From assembly GCA_051656645.1 (NCBI GenBank), contig JBOGCH010000045.1, positions 31,436 through 95,435 of the forward strand: 64,000 nt of DNA. Direction: 5' to 3'. Below the pieces are notes generated by a model. The model did no database searches. It had not been told where the DNA came from and saw only the letters and a program-made list of their open reading frames with translations. The DNA comes from JBOGCH01 sp051656645. GTDB taxonomy: Bacteria > Bacteroidota > Bacteroidia > Bacteroidales > Marinifilaceae. How positions within the stretch are numbered: position 1 is the stretch's first letter; the number at the start of each line of letters is the position of its first letter. A program made the translations under genes and the position numbers. Shown piece by piece: positions 51,598-59,826 of this stretch.

Positions 51598-51930
51598 TCT
51601 AATTAATCCTTTATTTATCTGTAAACAAAGGTCTATTTCGGCAGTAAAACGGCAACACCGAGCCGCAAGCGGTTTTTGAAAATTTCTTCCTTTTTCGTTC
51701 CTCAAAAGAGTTAATTTTCAAAAAGTGTTGCCTTATTTATTCTCTCCATATGTGTAATGCTTATCAGAGAAAAAAAGGAAAAAATATGTTGTTGGGGTAT
51801 GCGGTAAAGCCAACAGTAGTCAGTTCGGTCCACTGCATACACAAATTCCGAAACCAGTGCTTTTTATTTCTTTCTTTGCAGCAAATCATTGCAATGACAG
51901 GAGTTTATAACAATCTAAAATAACATCAAT
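51598..51930. other. Intergenic stretch of the island with a long hairpin
   Basis: Contains the inverted repeat at 51651-51732. No gene seen. The rest is AT-rich with a GCATTGCAATG-like palindrome near 51890. Confidence 0.5.
51651..51732. repeat. Long interrupted hairpin with a side stem
   Basis: GGCAACAC (51651-51658) pairs with GTGTTGCC (51725-51732), and TTTTTGAAAATT (51673-51684) with AATTTTCAAAAA (51713-51724). A 14-nt insert between the left arms holds its own CCGC-AA-GCGG stem. All 20 outer positions match. It may be a protein-binding or transfer site, or a terminator for the cargo gene. Confidence 0.75.
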
Positions 51931-52206
51931 ATGGAAATTGTAGCCATCGAAAAACGAACCTTTGAACAGATGATGCAGAGGTTCGAGGATTTTACCAAGC
52001 AAATAAATGCATTCTGCGGACAGAATAAAAGTACCGAAAACTGGTTAGATAACAAGCAAGTTTGCGAACTGCTTAAAATCTCATCCCGTACCCTGCAAAC
52101 TTACCGAGACACCGGAGTTTTACCCTATTCTCAAATCGGGCGTAAGTGTTATTATAAAGCTACCGACATTGAACAGTTTATTAATCAGCAACAAATCAAG
52201 AAATAA
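51931..52206 (+). CDS. Helix-turn-helix (excisionase/MerR-like) protein
   Basis: 91 residues. 'NWLDNKQVCELLKISSRTLQTYRDTGVLPYSQIGRKCYYKATDIEQFI' is the winged helix-turn-helix domain typical of the small regulator cassette (HTH, DUF3876, HTH) carried by Bacteroidetes conjugative and mobilizable elements. DUF3876 follows 5 bp later. A second, frameshifted copy lies at 53410. Confidence 0.85.
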   Translation: MEIVAIEKRTFEQMMQRFEDFTKQINAFCGQNKSTENWLDNKQVCELLKISSRTLQTYRDTGVLPYSQIGRKCYYKATDIEQFINQQQIKK

Positions 52207-52368
52207 CGACTATGGAAAGAGAACTTTTTGATTTAGATATATTAGTCGGAAACTGGGAGAGTATTAACCTGAATCCCACGGTGATGATTCATCGAAACGG
52301 TGAGAACCACCAATTAAGTATCATCTATATGAATGAAACCACCAAACAGGCAAATCCAGCAAGGTATG

Positions 52369-53273
52369 AGAAGCTGTTTTGAATTTATTGAAAAAGAATG
52401 TTATATACCAGTATAATATATTGTATATCAGTAGATTAATTAAATATTTTATCGTATCTTTATGGTTGTCAAGTCATTAAGTTATGACCGAATATCCAAC
52501 CAATCTTACAGATAAACACTGGCAATTTATAGAAAAAATTATAAATCCTCAAGACCGAAAGCGCAAACATTCACTCAGAGATATAATGAATGCCATTTTT
52601 TACGTTAATAAATCGGGCTGCCAATGGCGTATACTCCCTAATGATTTTGCCCCCTGGCAAGCGGTTTATTTTTATTTTCGCAAGTGGGAAAATGAAGGGA
52701 TTATAGAGGATATGATGAACAATCTTCACGGGATTGTCCGTAAATCTATGGGCGTAATGAAAGTCCAAGTTTAGGTATTATAGACTCCCGAAGTGTCAAA
52801 AACATCACATCATGTAGATTCAGAAAGAGGAGTTGATGGTAATAAAAAAATAAAAGGGCGCAAAGAACATATTGTTGTTGATACTCTTGGACTTCCATTG
52901 TCTATATCTGTTCATCCAGCCAATATTCACGATAGCAAAGGAGCTCCGGATGTTATCGAGAAAATGAGATGTAGATTTCCCAGATTAGTCAAAATTCTTG
53001 CAGATGGAGGATACAGAGTGACGTTAGCTCATTGGGTGGAAAAAGAATTCGGATGGATGGTAGAGATTGTATTGCGACCAGAGCAGTCAACTGCAAACTT
53101 TCAGGTTATTCCTAAGCGATGGATTGTGGAACGAACATTCTCCTGGTTGGAAAACTTTAGGAGATTAACTATAGATTATGAGTTTCATGCAGAAACAGCT
53201 GAAGTAATGCTACAATTAGCATTCGTACAAATTATGCTTAATAAAATTAGCGAATAAATTCAAAACAGTTTCT
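52369..53273 (+). mobile_element. IS5-type insertion sequence (905 bp)
   Basis: Terminal inverted repeats of 19 bp with one mismatch: AGAAGCTGTTTTGAATTTA (52369-52387) and TAAATTCAAAACAGTTTCT (53255-53273). The flanks GAG on both sides suggest a target duplication of at most 3 bp. One transposase fills the element. Size and layout fit the IS5 family. It interrupts the DUF3876 gene. Confidence 0.85.
52484..53257 (+). pseudogene. IS5-type DDE transposase, two frame changes
   Basis: The N-terminal part 'LTDKHWQFIEKIINPQDRKRKHSLRDIMNAIFYVNKSGCQWRILP' (52484-52774) is followed in a second frame by 'GRNESPSLGIIDSRSVK' with the first catalytic Asp. A third frame carries 'DGNKKIKGRKEHIVVDTLGLPLSI', 'ILADGGYR' and 'RWIVERTFSWLENFRRL' with the last acidic residue. 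IS5-group transposases often use one programmed shift; two changes (near 52750 and at the A5 run near 52799) suggest decay, although the A-run could be a slippery site. The stop codon lies inside the right inverted repeat. Confidence 0.8.
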
Positions 53274-53409
53274 GAGATTCAGGAGGACGAGGACGGATAT
53301 TTTATGTACTTTATTGGGAAACGGGTTTCGATCACCTACAATCCAAGATTAAATATACTAACTATTGCCACACAAGGCGATTATATGAGAAACTAACAAT
53401 CAATGAATC

Positions 53410-53678
53410 ATGGATATACTTGACAACAAATCTCTGCAAATGGTTTCGTTCTTTACGGCTTTGGATGAACTATCAACTACCATTAACAAGCCCTGCAAAA
53501 TCGTACTCCGCACCTCAATGGCGAAAAGTACCTCACAAATCTAGAGGTCTGCCAACTGCTCCGAATTTCTTCCCGTACCCTCCAAAATTGGAGGGACACG
53601 GGGAAAATACCGTTTATTAAGTTGAAAGGGAAGATTTTGTATCAGGAATCGGAGATTTTGAAAATAGTTACGGAATGA
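53410..53678 (+). pseudogene. Second helix-turn-helix protein of the cassette, frameshifted
   Basis: 'MDILDNKSLQMVSFFTALDELSTTINKP' runs to a stop near 53541, while the continuation in another frame is 'NGEKYLTNLEVCQLLRISSRTLQNWRDTGKIPFIKLKGKILYQESEIL' to TGA at 53676-53678. One frameshift near 53515 separates the N-terminal part from the DNA-binding domain. It is similar to the gene at 51931. Confidence 0.8.
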
Positions 53679-53691
53679 GTAGCTTTAACAA

Positions 53692-54552
53692 TTACTTATT
53701 CGACAGATCAATTCTTTGGCGATATCGCAGAAGCCCTTCGTGCCTCTTTTGTAATTTAATATCATCTGAAGATATTGTTGCTTCTGCCCTTAAACGAGAT
53801 ATTCGTTTATAATGATGCTGTCCTAATTTTATTTTGTTATTTTGACAGGTAACGCCTGTAATAATAGGATTTTTTGTTTTATAGAATGTTTTTTGATGAC
53901 TAATTGTAAAACCGTCTTTCTCAAGCATCGCTAATATTGCCAAAATCTTATCTTTAAAACATTTCTTAGAAGAGAATGTTAAGTCGTCTACAAATGACGT
54001 AAACTTAATACCGTTCTCTTTTGCATATTTATCTATCTTATCCCCAGTTTTTTGGAATACAAGATTTGCAAGTAATGTTGATGTTGGAACTCCTTGTGGA
54101 AGTTGATATTTATAAGTTGTAAGTTGTGTTAGGATTCTTGATACTTCAGGAGTACATCCTAACTCAATAAATAAATTGAAAATATGTTTATTTGAAATTG
54201 ACGGAAAATACGATTTTAGGTCGGTAGTAAAAATGTATTTATTGCCCTGATGGTATTTAGCATTGAGCACATTGTCTCTTTTTGACACGCCTCCATATGC
54301 GTATTTGGGGATGTCTACCTTCGATAGCAGAAACTTATAAATTCGTTTTTGAATCTTTTTTAGTTCGAGTTTGGTAGAATTAAGTAGTCGAGTTTTAGGT
54401 TTGCCATTTTCTATAATAGGCAAATTAGTATCTTTATTTATCTTTATTTTCTCCCATGAAATATAATAAGCATCAATGTTATCAATAATATTTTGAATAC
54501 TATTGATGTCAGTTTTTAATACATAGCAAAGATACTTTATATTTGTAATCAT
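53692..54552 (-). CDS. Retron-type reverse transcriptase
   Basis: 286 residues from the ATG at 54552; a longer frame to 54648 would overlap the upstream small gene. Palm motifs: 'YIFTTDLKSYFPSIS' (first catalytic Asp), 'LPQGVPTSTLLANLVF', and 'FTSFVDDLTFSS', where the usual YADD is FVDD. Two retron hallmarks are present: region X 'NVLNAKYHQGN' (NAxxH) and region Y 'ITGVTCQNNKIKL' (VTG-like). Retron enzymes copy part of an adjacent RNA into branched msDNA and work with effectors in phage defence. A consensus minus-strand promoter, a structured leader and a small membrane-protein gene precede it. It is inside the mobile island. Frame intact. Confidence 0.85.
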   Translation of the reverse strand: MITNIKYLCYVLKTDINSIQNIIDNIDAYYISWEKIKINKDTNLPIIENGKPKTRLLNSTKLELKKIQKRIYKFLLSKVDIPKYAYGGVSKRDNVLNAKYHQGNKYIFTTDLKSYFPSISNKHIFNLFIELGCTPEVSRILTQLTTYKYQLPQGVPTSTLLANLVFQKTGDKIDKYAKENGIKFTSFVDDLTFSSKKCFKDKILAILAMLEKDGFTISHQKTFYKTKNPIITGVTCQNNKIKLGQHHYKRISRLRAEATISSDDIKLQKRHEGLLRYRQRIDLSNK

Positions 54553-54572
54553 ACATTTATTATAAAAAGAAA

Positions 54573-54797
54573 TTAGAGAGCCGATAAGATAGAAAGCAGA
54601 ATTGATATCCACCAAATTATTGCAATAAACAACTTGGCTAATTTCCACACAGCAACAATAAACCTATGTAGATTTATTGTGCATTTTTCTAACGAGGAAA
54701 AAAGTTGAGACAACTCATTAACTTTCTTCACTCTTCTTAACATCGAAGAGCAATGGGGGATTAGCAAATCCCCTTTTGAAGGAACTTTTCTGTTCAT
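54573..54797 (-). CDS. Small membrane protein upstream of the retron RT
   Basis: 74 residues: a basic N-terminal half ('MNRKVPSKGDLLIPHCSSMLRRVKK') and a C-terminal hydrophobic helix of about 25 residues ('FIVAVWKLAKLFIAIIWW', then 'ISILLSILSAL'). It ends 20 bp before the RT start codon. The strong hydrophobic helix argues against a chance frame. Some retrons use membrane proteins as effectors, so this could be the toxic partner. The same stretch also forms RNA stems on the minus strand (GGGGATT/AATCCCC, CAATAAA/TTTATTG), so it might instead be part of the msr-msd RNA. Confidence 0.5.
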   Translation of the reverse strand: MNRKVPSKGDLLIPHCSSMLRRVKKVNELSQLFSSLEKCTINLHRFIVAVWKLAKLFIAIIWWISILLSILSAL

Positions 54798-54799
54798 AA

Positions 54800-55135
54800 A
54801 TTTATAAATATTAAATTATTGACTGGCAATATTGCCATGTCCACAATCAATATTCAGTCACCAATTAATACTATAAACATTGTCCTTCTTTTGCTCTCTA
54901 TTTTCAAATATGTCCAATGAAAAAATAATTGAACATAATTATGCGTAATACACTTATACACTAATTACCTTGCTAATAAGCTTATAACCATATCATTGAT
55001 AAGGTGTAAATTTATTAGTTGTTGTGTCGCATGTACTGCCCACGAAAACCTTTCGGTTGTGAAAATTCACTTTAATTTTGTAGTACTAATCGGATAGAAA
55101 AACCTTCTTCCACTCCTATATATCAAAGAACGAAT
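54800..55135 (-). ncRNA. Candidate retron non-coding RNA (msr-msd) region
   Basis: A non-coding stretch behind a consensus minus-strand promoter and ahead of the small gene and RT. On the minus strand it contains an AACC-GAAA-GGTT tetraloop stem with outer CAC/GTG (55041-55061), CTAATAA/TTATTAG enclosing ACC-TATC/GATA-GGT (about 54973-55019), and a 12-bp stem GACTG-AATATTG/CAATATT-CAGTC (54821-54859). Position and structure fit a retron RNA. I could not fix the a1/a2 arms or the branching G, so the exact ends are open. Confidence 0.5.
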
Positions 55136-55141
55136 ACATTG

Positions 55142-55172
55142 CAAATGTAGGTTATTTTTAAAACTCTACAAA
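55142..55172 (-). promoter_or_regulatory. Consensus promoter of the retron operon
   Basis: On the minus strand: TTTG (55172-55169), a 19-nt spacer, TACATTTG (55149-55142). It matches TTTG-N19-TAnnTTTG exactly. Confidence 0.8.
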
Positions 55173-55187
55173 TACTTAGTGGATAAA

Positions 55188-56473
55188 TTACTTATAATAC
55201 TGATTTTTACCAAAATCTTCTGGCACATCATCTTTCGGCAACTCATAACGGTTTTCAATGCGATTGGATAAAATTTTCATATCTTCGTTCACTTTTTGAT
55301 TGGTAATTTTGGCGTAAACTTGAGTAGTATGAACAGAGCGATGCCCCATCATTTTAGAAAGTGTTTTAATTGTAATATCCTGTGATATACACACATGAGT
55401 TGCGTATGTATGTCTCCCCATGTGATAGCAAAGACGGCTTTCAATACCACATTTCTTAGCAATGGTTTTTAAGTTTTCATCGATGGTTTTCAACGTCTTT
55501 AACTTGAAAATCTTATTATCTGTCCGTTCATGCTTATACTTCTCCATTATTTGAATAGGGACACTTAGCAGCCTGATTTTGCACTCACTTTTAGTTTTCT
55601 GCCGTTAATTCTTATCCACATTACCCCATTATCGTCCTGTGTGATGTGCTTTTCGGATAGGTTACACACATCGGCATACGCCATCCCCGAAAAACAAGCA
55701 AACAGAAACATATCCCGACACCTTTCAAGATGTTTTTCAGTTATAGGAGTGGTGAGTAACTTTTGAAACTCGTCCATCGTCAAGTGCCTACGCTGTTTCA
55801 GCGGTTTTTCTGCAACATAGTTTACAAACGTGTTACGCTTGATAATATCTTGGCTAATGGCTCTACAAACCATTTTCCGAAGTGGGATAGTATGATTCAA
55901 GACCGTATTACTGTTCATTCGTTTATCTACCTTCAAATGAAAATCGTAAGCATCAATAAAGCTATGGGTAAGTTGATTTAAGGCAATATCTTTTATTTGG
56001 AATCTTACCCATAAGAAATTTTCAAGCACCCTGTAAGAATGCAAGTATTGTTCGTAGGGTTCTTTACACGATTTACGCCTACCCGAAATTTAAATTCTTC
56101 GTTGTGCTCTCTAAATAGATGCAGTAATCCAGTAGCCTTTTTCCCAATTCCATTCAAAGCGTTTTTAACCGCTTCGGCAGTAACATAGCTATCTTCCAAA
56201 ACCAAACGGTCATAATGGCTCTGTATCTCTTGTTTCAAATTATCAAGAGTACGGTTTATTCTGGTGACTTCTTTACCTTTGCCAACAGCTCGCCCAGTTT
56301 GAGCGTCCATATTTCGGGATTTACATCCATCTTCGTACTAAAACGGGCTATCTGCGTATCTATGGTGATACGCCCAGTAATGATACATAGTCCTTTACTT
56401 TTTTCTTCGCTTTTGATTTGTCAATATAGAACAGCACGGCAAACGTATTTCTTGTTTTTATCTTCATTGTCAT
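55188..56473 (-). pseudogene. Tyrosine recombinase 1, multiply frameshifted
   Basis: Reading the pieces in order gives a full integrase: 'MTMKIKTRNTFAVLFYIDKS', a shift, 'GLCIITGRITIDTQIARFSTKMDVNPEIW', a shift, 'DAQTGRAVGKGKEVTRINRTLDNLK...RVGVNRVKNP', a shift, 'LHSYRVLENFLWVRFQIKDI' to 'FLFACFSGMAYADVCNLSEKHI', a shift, and 'CYHMGRHTYATHVCISQDITIKTLSKMMGHRSVHTTQVYAKI' with the H-x-x-R and Tyr. At least four frame changes make it inactive. It follows a second integrase after 12 bp. Confidence 0.85.
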
Positions 56474-56485
56474 AATGTTATATGT

Positions 56486-57707
56486 TTATAATACTACTTG
56501 AAATTTATCTTCAATACGAGATTCAGCCTTTTGCATATCTTCGGCTATTTTATGTTCCGTAATTTTGGCGTATATCTGTGTGGAACGCAAATCCCGATGT
56601 CCCAACATTCGGCTAACACTCTCAATTGGAACACCTTGGATAGGCAAATTTCAGTCGCATAGGTATGTCTCCCGGCATGATAGATGAGCTTACGGTCTAT
56701 ATTACAGAGTTTTGCAATTACTTTTAGGTTCTTATTCTGCCTACCACAACTAAGCATCGGGAGCAGTTTGCCATCGTTGGCAGTACCCTTGTATTTCTCA
56801 ATAATCTGTTTGGGTAATTCCAATAGCGGAATATCGCAAGGCGTTCCAGTCTTTTGTCTGGTCGTTCTTATCCATAGTACGCCATCATCGGCTCATACTA
56901 TATGTTTCGGGGTAAGGTTGCATACATCCCGATACGCCAAGCCAGTAAAAACTGAAAATAAAAACATATCACGAGTAAGGTATCGGGACGGATGGTCTAA
57001 GCGTGTTTTAATCAAGCGGTTGAGTTTTTCTCGTGTGAGGTACTTTTGTTCTGCTTTTGGGCGTTCAGGTGCATAAGCATCGAATGGGTCACGATAAATA
57101 ATACCCTCTGCAATCGCTAACTTAATCATCTTCCGAAGAGGGCGAACGATACCAAGAATTGTATTTGATTTTCGTTTGAGTTCTACTCGTAGATAAAAAT
57201 AGTAGGTTTCGATAAAATTCAAATCCAGTTTAGTAAATGGAACATCTGACACATTGTATTTCTTGCGGAGAAAGCGGATAAGATGGTTTAGTGATATTTC
57301 GTACTGTTCGGCTGTACTCTTTTCCCGATTGATACCTACACGTTTGAAAAACTCTTGATTGTGGCTCTGATAATATTTAACCAAAGTGTATTGAGCCGAA
57401 GCCACATCCTGAAAGACGTTCTTTACCTCGTTAGCTGTTACCGAACCATTCAGTTGGATTAATTTCTGATAATGTGAGTTAATCGAAACGCTCAACTTAT
57501 TCAACGCCCGATTAACGTCTACTGCCATTGTGCTTTTTCCCTTCATACGGTTTGCCCATGTAGCCCAAAGGGATACATTAGCGGTCTGTTTGGTGCTGAA
57601 TTGTGCCATCGTTTTTCCGATGGTACTTGTCCCATAATCGGACAAGTACCATCGGCTTTTACTTCTGTTTTCTTGATGTAGAAAAGCAGTTTGAAATCTG
57701 TTGCCAT
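56486..57707 (-). pseudogene. Tyrosine recombinase 2, frameshifted
   Basis: The start 'MATDFKLLFYIKKTEVKADGTCPIMG' is in one frame. After a palindrome (57617-57655) the protein continues in another: 'KTMAQFSTKQTANVSLWATWANRMKGKSTMAVDVNRALNKL' and 'FLFSVFTGLAYRDVCNLTPKHIV', an in-frame TGA near 56893, then 'MELPKQIIEKYKG' to 'IYHAGRHTYATEICLSK', a shift near 56640 and 'GVPIESVSRMLGHRDLRSTQIYAKITEHK'. All catalytic regions can be recognised, but the frame is broken three times. Tandem integrases of this kind sit at the end of Bacteroidetes mobilizable islands. Confidence 0.85.
57617..57655. repeat. 16-bp perfect palindrome at the frameshift in recombinase 2
   Basis: CCGATGGTACTTGTCC (57617-57632) and GGACAAGTACCATCGG (57640-57655) are exact inverse copies around a 7-nt loop. 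One arm appears to have been templated from the other, replacing the conserved 'GRITI' coding region and shifting the frame. Confidence 0.75.
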
Positions 57708-58024
57708 ACTCTGTTACTTTAAAGTGATAAAATTACTTCTAACAGAGCTATTTAAAGGAATGGAAACAGTAGACTAACAGTGCCTTTATTGGCTAACGAA
57801 CGACACCCACTAAAGAAAAAACGCACATATAACTAAACCTGTCTAAAATTCAGTGTTTTACCTTGTTTTTCTGTTTCAAAAACAGGGAACGGATAAGTAA
57901 CCGAACGTTTTCCTAAATCTGCTTTTTATTGCATTTCAGGGGTTAGACAGTTAAAGCTAATAAATGACATAAATAACTGTATCAGTGCGAATATGTTCTA
58001 TTTCGAATTTCTGCTTTTTAGGTT
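57708..58024. other. Non-coding stretch at the right edge of the island
   Basis: AT-rich. I find no gene and no missing part of the split integrase. A TTGTTTTTCTGTTTCAAAAACAGGGAA inverted repeat near 57873 is the only structure seen. Confidence 0.4.
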
Positions 58025-58183
58025 TACAGTTTTGCCAGTACAGTAACATTTGCTAATAACATATCAATAGAAGTAGTTGCTAAAATGATGGGACATACTA
58101 ATACGCGAATGACAAGTCATTATGCTAAATTGGTTGATAGTACAATAGCTATGCAGATGGATAATTTATGCGGTAAATTTTAA
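58025..58183 (+). pseudogene. Tyrosine recombinase, C-terminal fragment
   Basis: 53 codons: 'YSFASTVTFANNISIEVVAKMMGH' and 'TNTRMTSHYAKLVDSTIAMQMDNLCGKF', then TAA. This is the end of a tyrosine recombinase, with the second His in 'MMGH' and the nucleophile Tyr in 'SHYAKL'; 'YSFAS' stands where the family has 'HTFAS'. The frame is closed immediately upstream. It is on the same strand as, and probably the other end of, the fragment at 44875-45369. Confidence 0.8.
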
Positions 58184-58297
58184 AAGCAAGTGCTCAAAGG
58201 TTTATACAATGGATACTATAACGGAATTAGAGTTGGATAATATGTATTATTTTATTTAAATGTATATATTGCAGAGTGTAACATAAATCAATATTAT

Positions 58298-59500
58298 ATG
58301 TCAATTGATAATAATAATTTTATAGATTCAAATTATCGAATATCGTATAAGGCTATTCATAACTATATTATCCAATTAAATGAATCAGAGAATTGTTGTC
58401 CTGAATATGCAGCACTTTCATTTGAAGAGTGGAAAAATAAGACAAAAATTATTGCTGAATGCAGTTTTTGTGATGGAGAAATATGTTCACCCAGTAGTTT
58501 AATAATTCATATAAAAATCTCTGGCTATGCATGGCATGGAGTTTATGGCTTAAGTGCAGACAAATATGGGATATATAGAAAGCTAATAACTACTTATAAA
58601 CCTATAAATGATGGTGATAAACTCTTTGATATTGAATTATTAGAAAATCATTTCTGTAATAAACCTCTTTATGTTATTGATAAGTTTAGTCAAACAACAA
58701 CACTTAAATGGGAATCGCTAGGTATCAGGAAATTGTATAATCGTTTTAATGAAAAACTATTACAGGGTTATGTATGTCTGGCGTCAGCTAATAAAAAATG
58801 TATATTCTTCACGCTTAATAATATATCAGGAACTGACTATATAATACTGAATTTACATAAAGAATCATCTAAATTAAAGAAAGATGATGTATTTAAAATT
58901 CTATTAGAATCGGGTACTGTAATTTCTTTACCCATAAAAGAAAATCCATATTATACTTTTAGCTCCTCTGAATTATTATTAGGCAAAAGGTTTGAAACAA
59001 AGATTCCTATTGCACAATCAGATTTATTAAAAATGCGGGATGAGAGAATTTGCGATTGGAAATTAATATGTCAGACGGGAGGAGAGGTTGTTGGTATATT
59101 AGATTCATTTGAAGGGTATGAATTTCTATCTAATAAATATTTAATCAATACATTAGTTTCAGATTATCTTACTGAGGTTGCTAAACTAGATGTTTATTCT
59201 CCTTTAGAATCTAATTCGATTGATGAGATGAATCAGAAATGCTCAGTATATTTAATGGTAGATACTGTTAATTCATTTTATAAAATAGGTATTTCCAATA
59301 AACCATCATATAGAGAGAGGACACTGCAAAGTGAGAAACCAACAATTGAGATAGTAACGAGCAAGCAATATCCTACTAGAGGCATAGCTGAGAACATTGA
59401 GAAAGCCTTACATAAAACTTATTTTGCTAAAAATATTAGAGGAGAGTGGTTTAATCTTAATGAGAAGGATGTAAGTGATATAATCGTTACGCTTTCATAG
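58298..59500 (+). CDS. GIY-YIG (T5orf172/MUG113-type) domain protein
   Basis: 400 residues. The last 90 form a GIY-YIG nuclease-like domain of the T5orf172 group: 'CSVYLMVDTVNSFYKIGISNKPSYRERTLQ' (the GIY/YIG strands and Arg) and 'ENIEKALHKTYFAKNIRGEWFNL' (the later Glu and the GEWF end). The first 300 residues, including a possible Cys pair in 'IAECSFCDGEIC', are not recognised. Many proteins of this type are found near phage and mobile elements, so it may be part of the island's cargo or of an older insertion. DNA cleavage is inferred from the domain only. Confidence 0.75.
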   Translation: MSIDNNNFIDSNYRISYKAIHNYIIQLNESENCCPEYAALSFEEWKNKTKIIAECSFCDGEICSPSSLIIHIKISGYAWHGVYGLSADKYGIYRKLITTYKPINDGDKLFDIELLENHFCNKPLYVIDKFSQTTTLKWESLGIRKLYNRFNEKLLQGYVCLASANKKCIFFTLNNISGTDYIILNLHKESSKLKKDDVFKILLESGTVISLPIKENPYYTFSSSELLLGKRFETKIPIAQSDLLKMRDERICDWKLICQTGGEVVGILDSFEGYEFLSNKYLINTLVSDYLTEVAKLDVYSPLESNSIDEMNQKCSVYLMVDTVNSFYKIGISNKPSYRERTLQSEKPTIEIVTSKQYPTRGIAENIEKALHKTYFAKNIRGEWFNLNEKDVSDIIVTLS

Positions 59501-59512
59501 ATAATAAAAAGT

Positions 59513-59555
59513 GGCTATAACTGAAGGGAATCACCATATAGCCTCTTTTCTTTTT
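59513..59555 (+). terminator. Probable terminator after the GIY-YIG gene
   Basis: A 7-bp stem GGCTATA/TATAGCC (59513-59519 with 59537-59543), followed by TCTTTTCTTTTT. Confidence 0.55.
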
Positions 59556-59826
59556 AAAATGTAGTTGGAATAACCTTAACATCCAACTTATTCAACGGTA
59601 CAATCATACACCTAGTATTGTTATCTGGTGAAATACATTTGAATTTAAAATTCTTACATGATTCAGTTTATAACGTATTTTTCTGTGTATGGAAATATTT
59701 ATCTGGAGCTTTAGTAACAGTCCATCCAAGTTCTCTATATTTTGTTGCTACTTTTTCCTCATAGGTTTTTGCTTTTGCTAAGTCAGTATAAAAAGTGCTC
59801 ATAAACGAAGCAATTGCTTTTGTCAT
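59554..59826 (-). pseudogene. Small unknown protein with an internal stop
   Basis: The minus strand reads 52 codons, 'MTKAIASFMSTFYTDLAKAK' to 'TKAPDKYFHTQKNTL', then TAA (59670-59668). The same frame continues for 37 more codons, 'TESCKNFKFKCISPDNNT' to 'LDVKVIPTTF'. The amino-acid mix looks coding on both sides of the stop, so a roughly 90-residue protein may have been interrupted, or the first part is a complete small protein. I do not recognise it. Confidence 0.4.

Larger units (their letters stand above)
52212..53396 (+). pseudogene. DUF3876 protein split by an IS element
   Basis: The 5' half reads 'MERELFDLDILVGNWESINL' to 'MNETTKQANPARYE' (52212-52370), then runs into the IS. The 3' half resumes at 53274 with 'EIQEDEDGYFMYFIGKRVSITYNPRLNILTIATQGDYMRN' and stops at 53394-53396. 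Removing 52369-53273 restores one frame ('ARYEIQEDEDG'). DUF3876 proteins are found in conjugative elements between two small helix-turn-helix proteins, as here. Their function is unknown to me. Confidence 0.82.

Noticed and set aside
53692..54552. Group II intron or diversity-generating retroelement as source of the RT
   Set aside because: There is no maturase or endonuclease domain, no DGR-type IGQ motif and no template/variable repeat pair seen; NAxxH and VTG-like motifs favour a retron.
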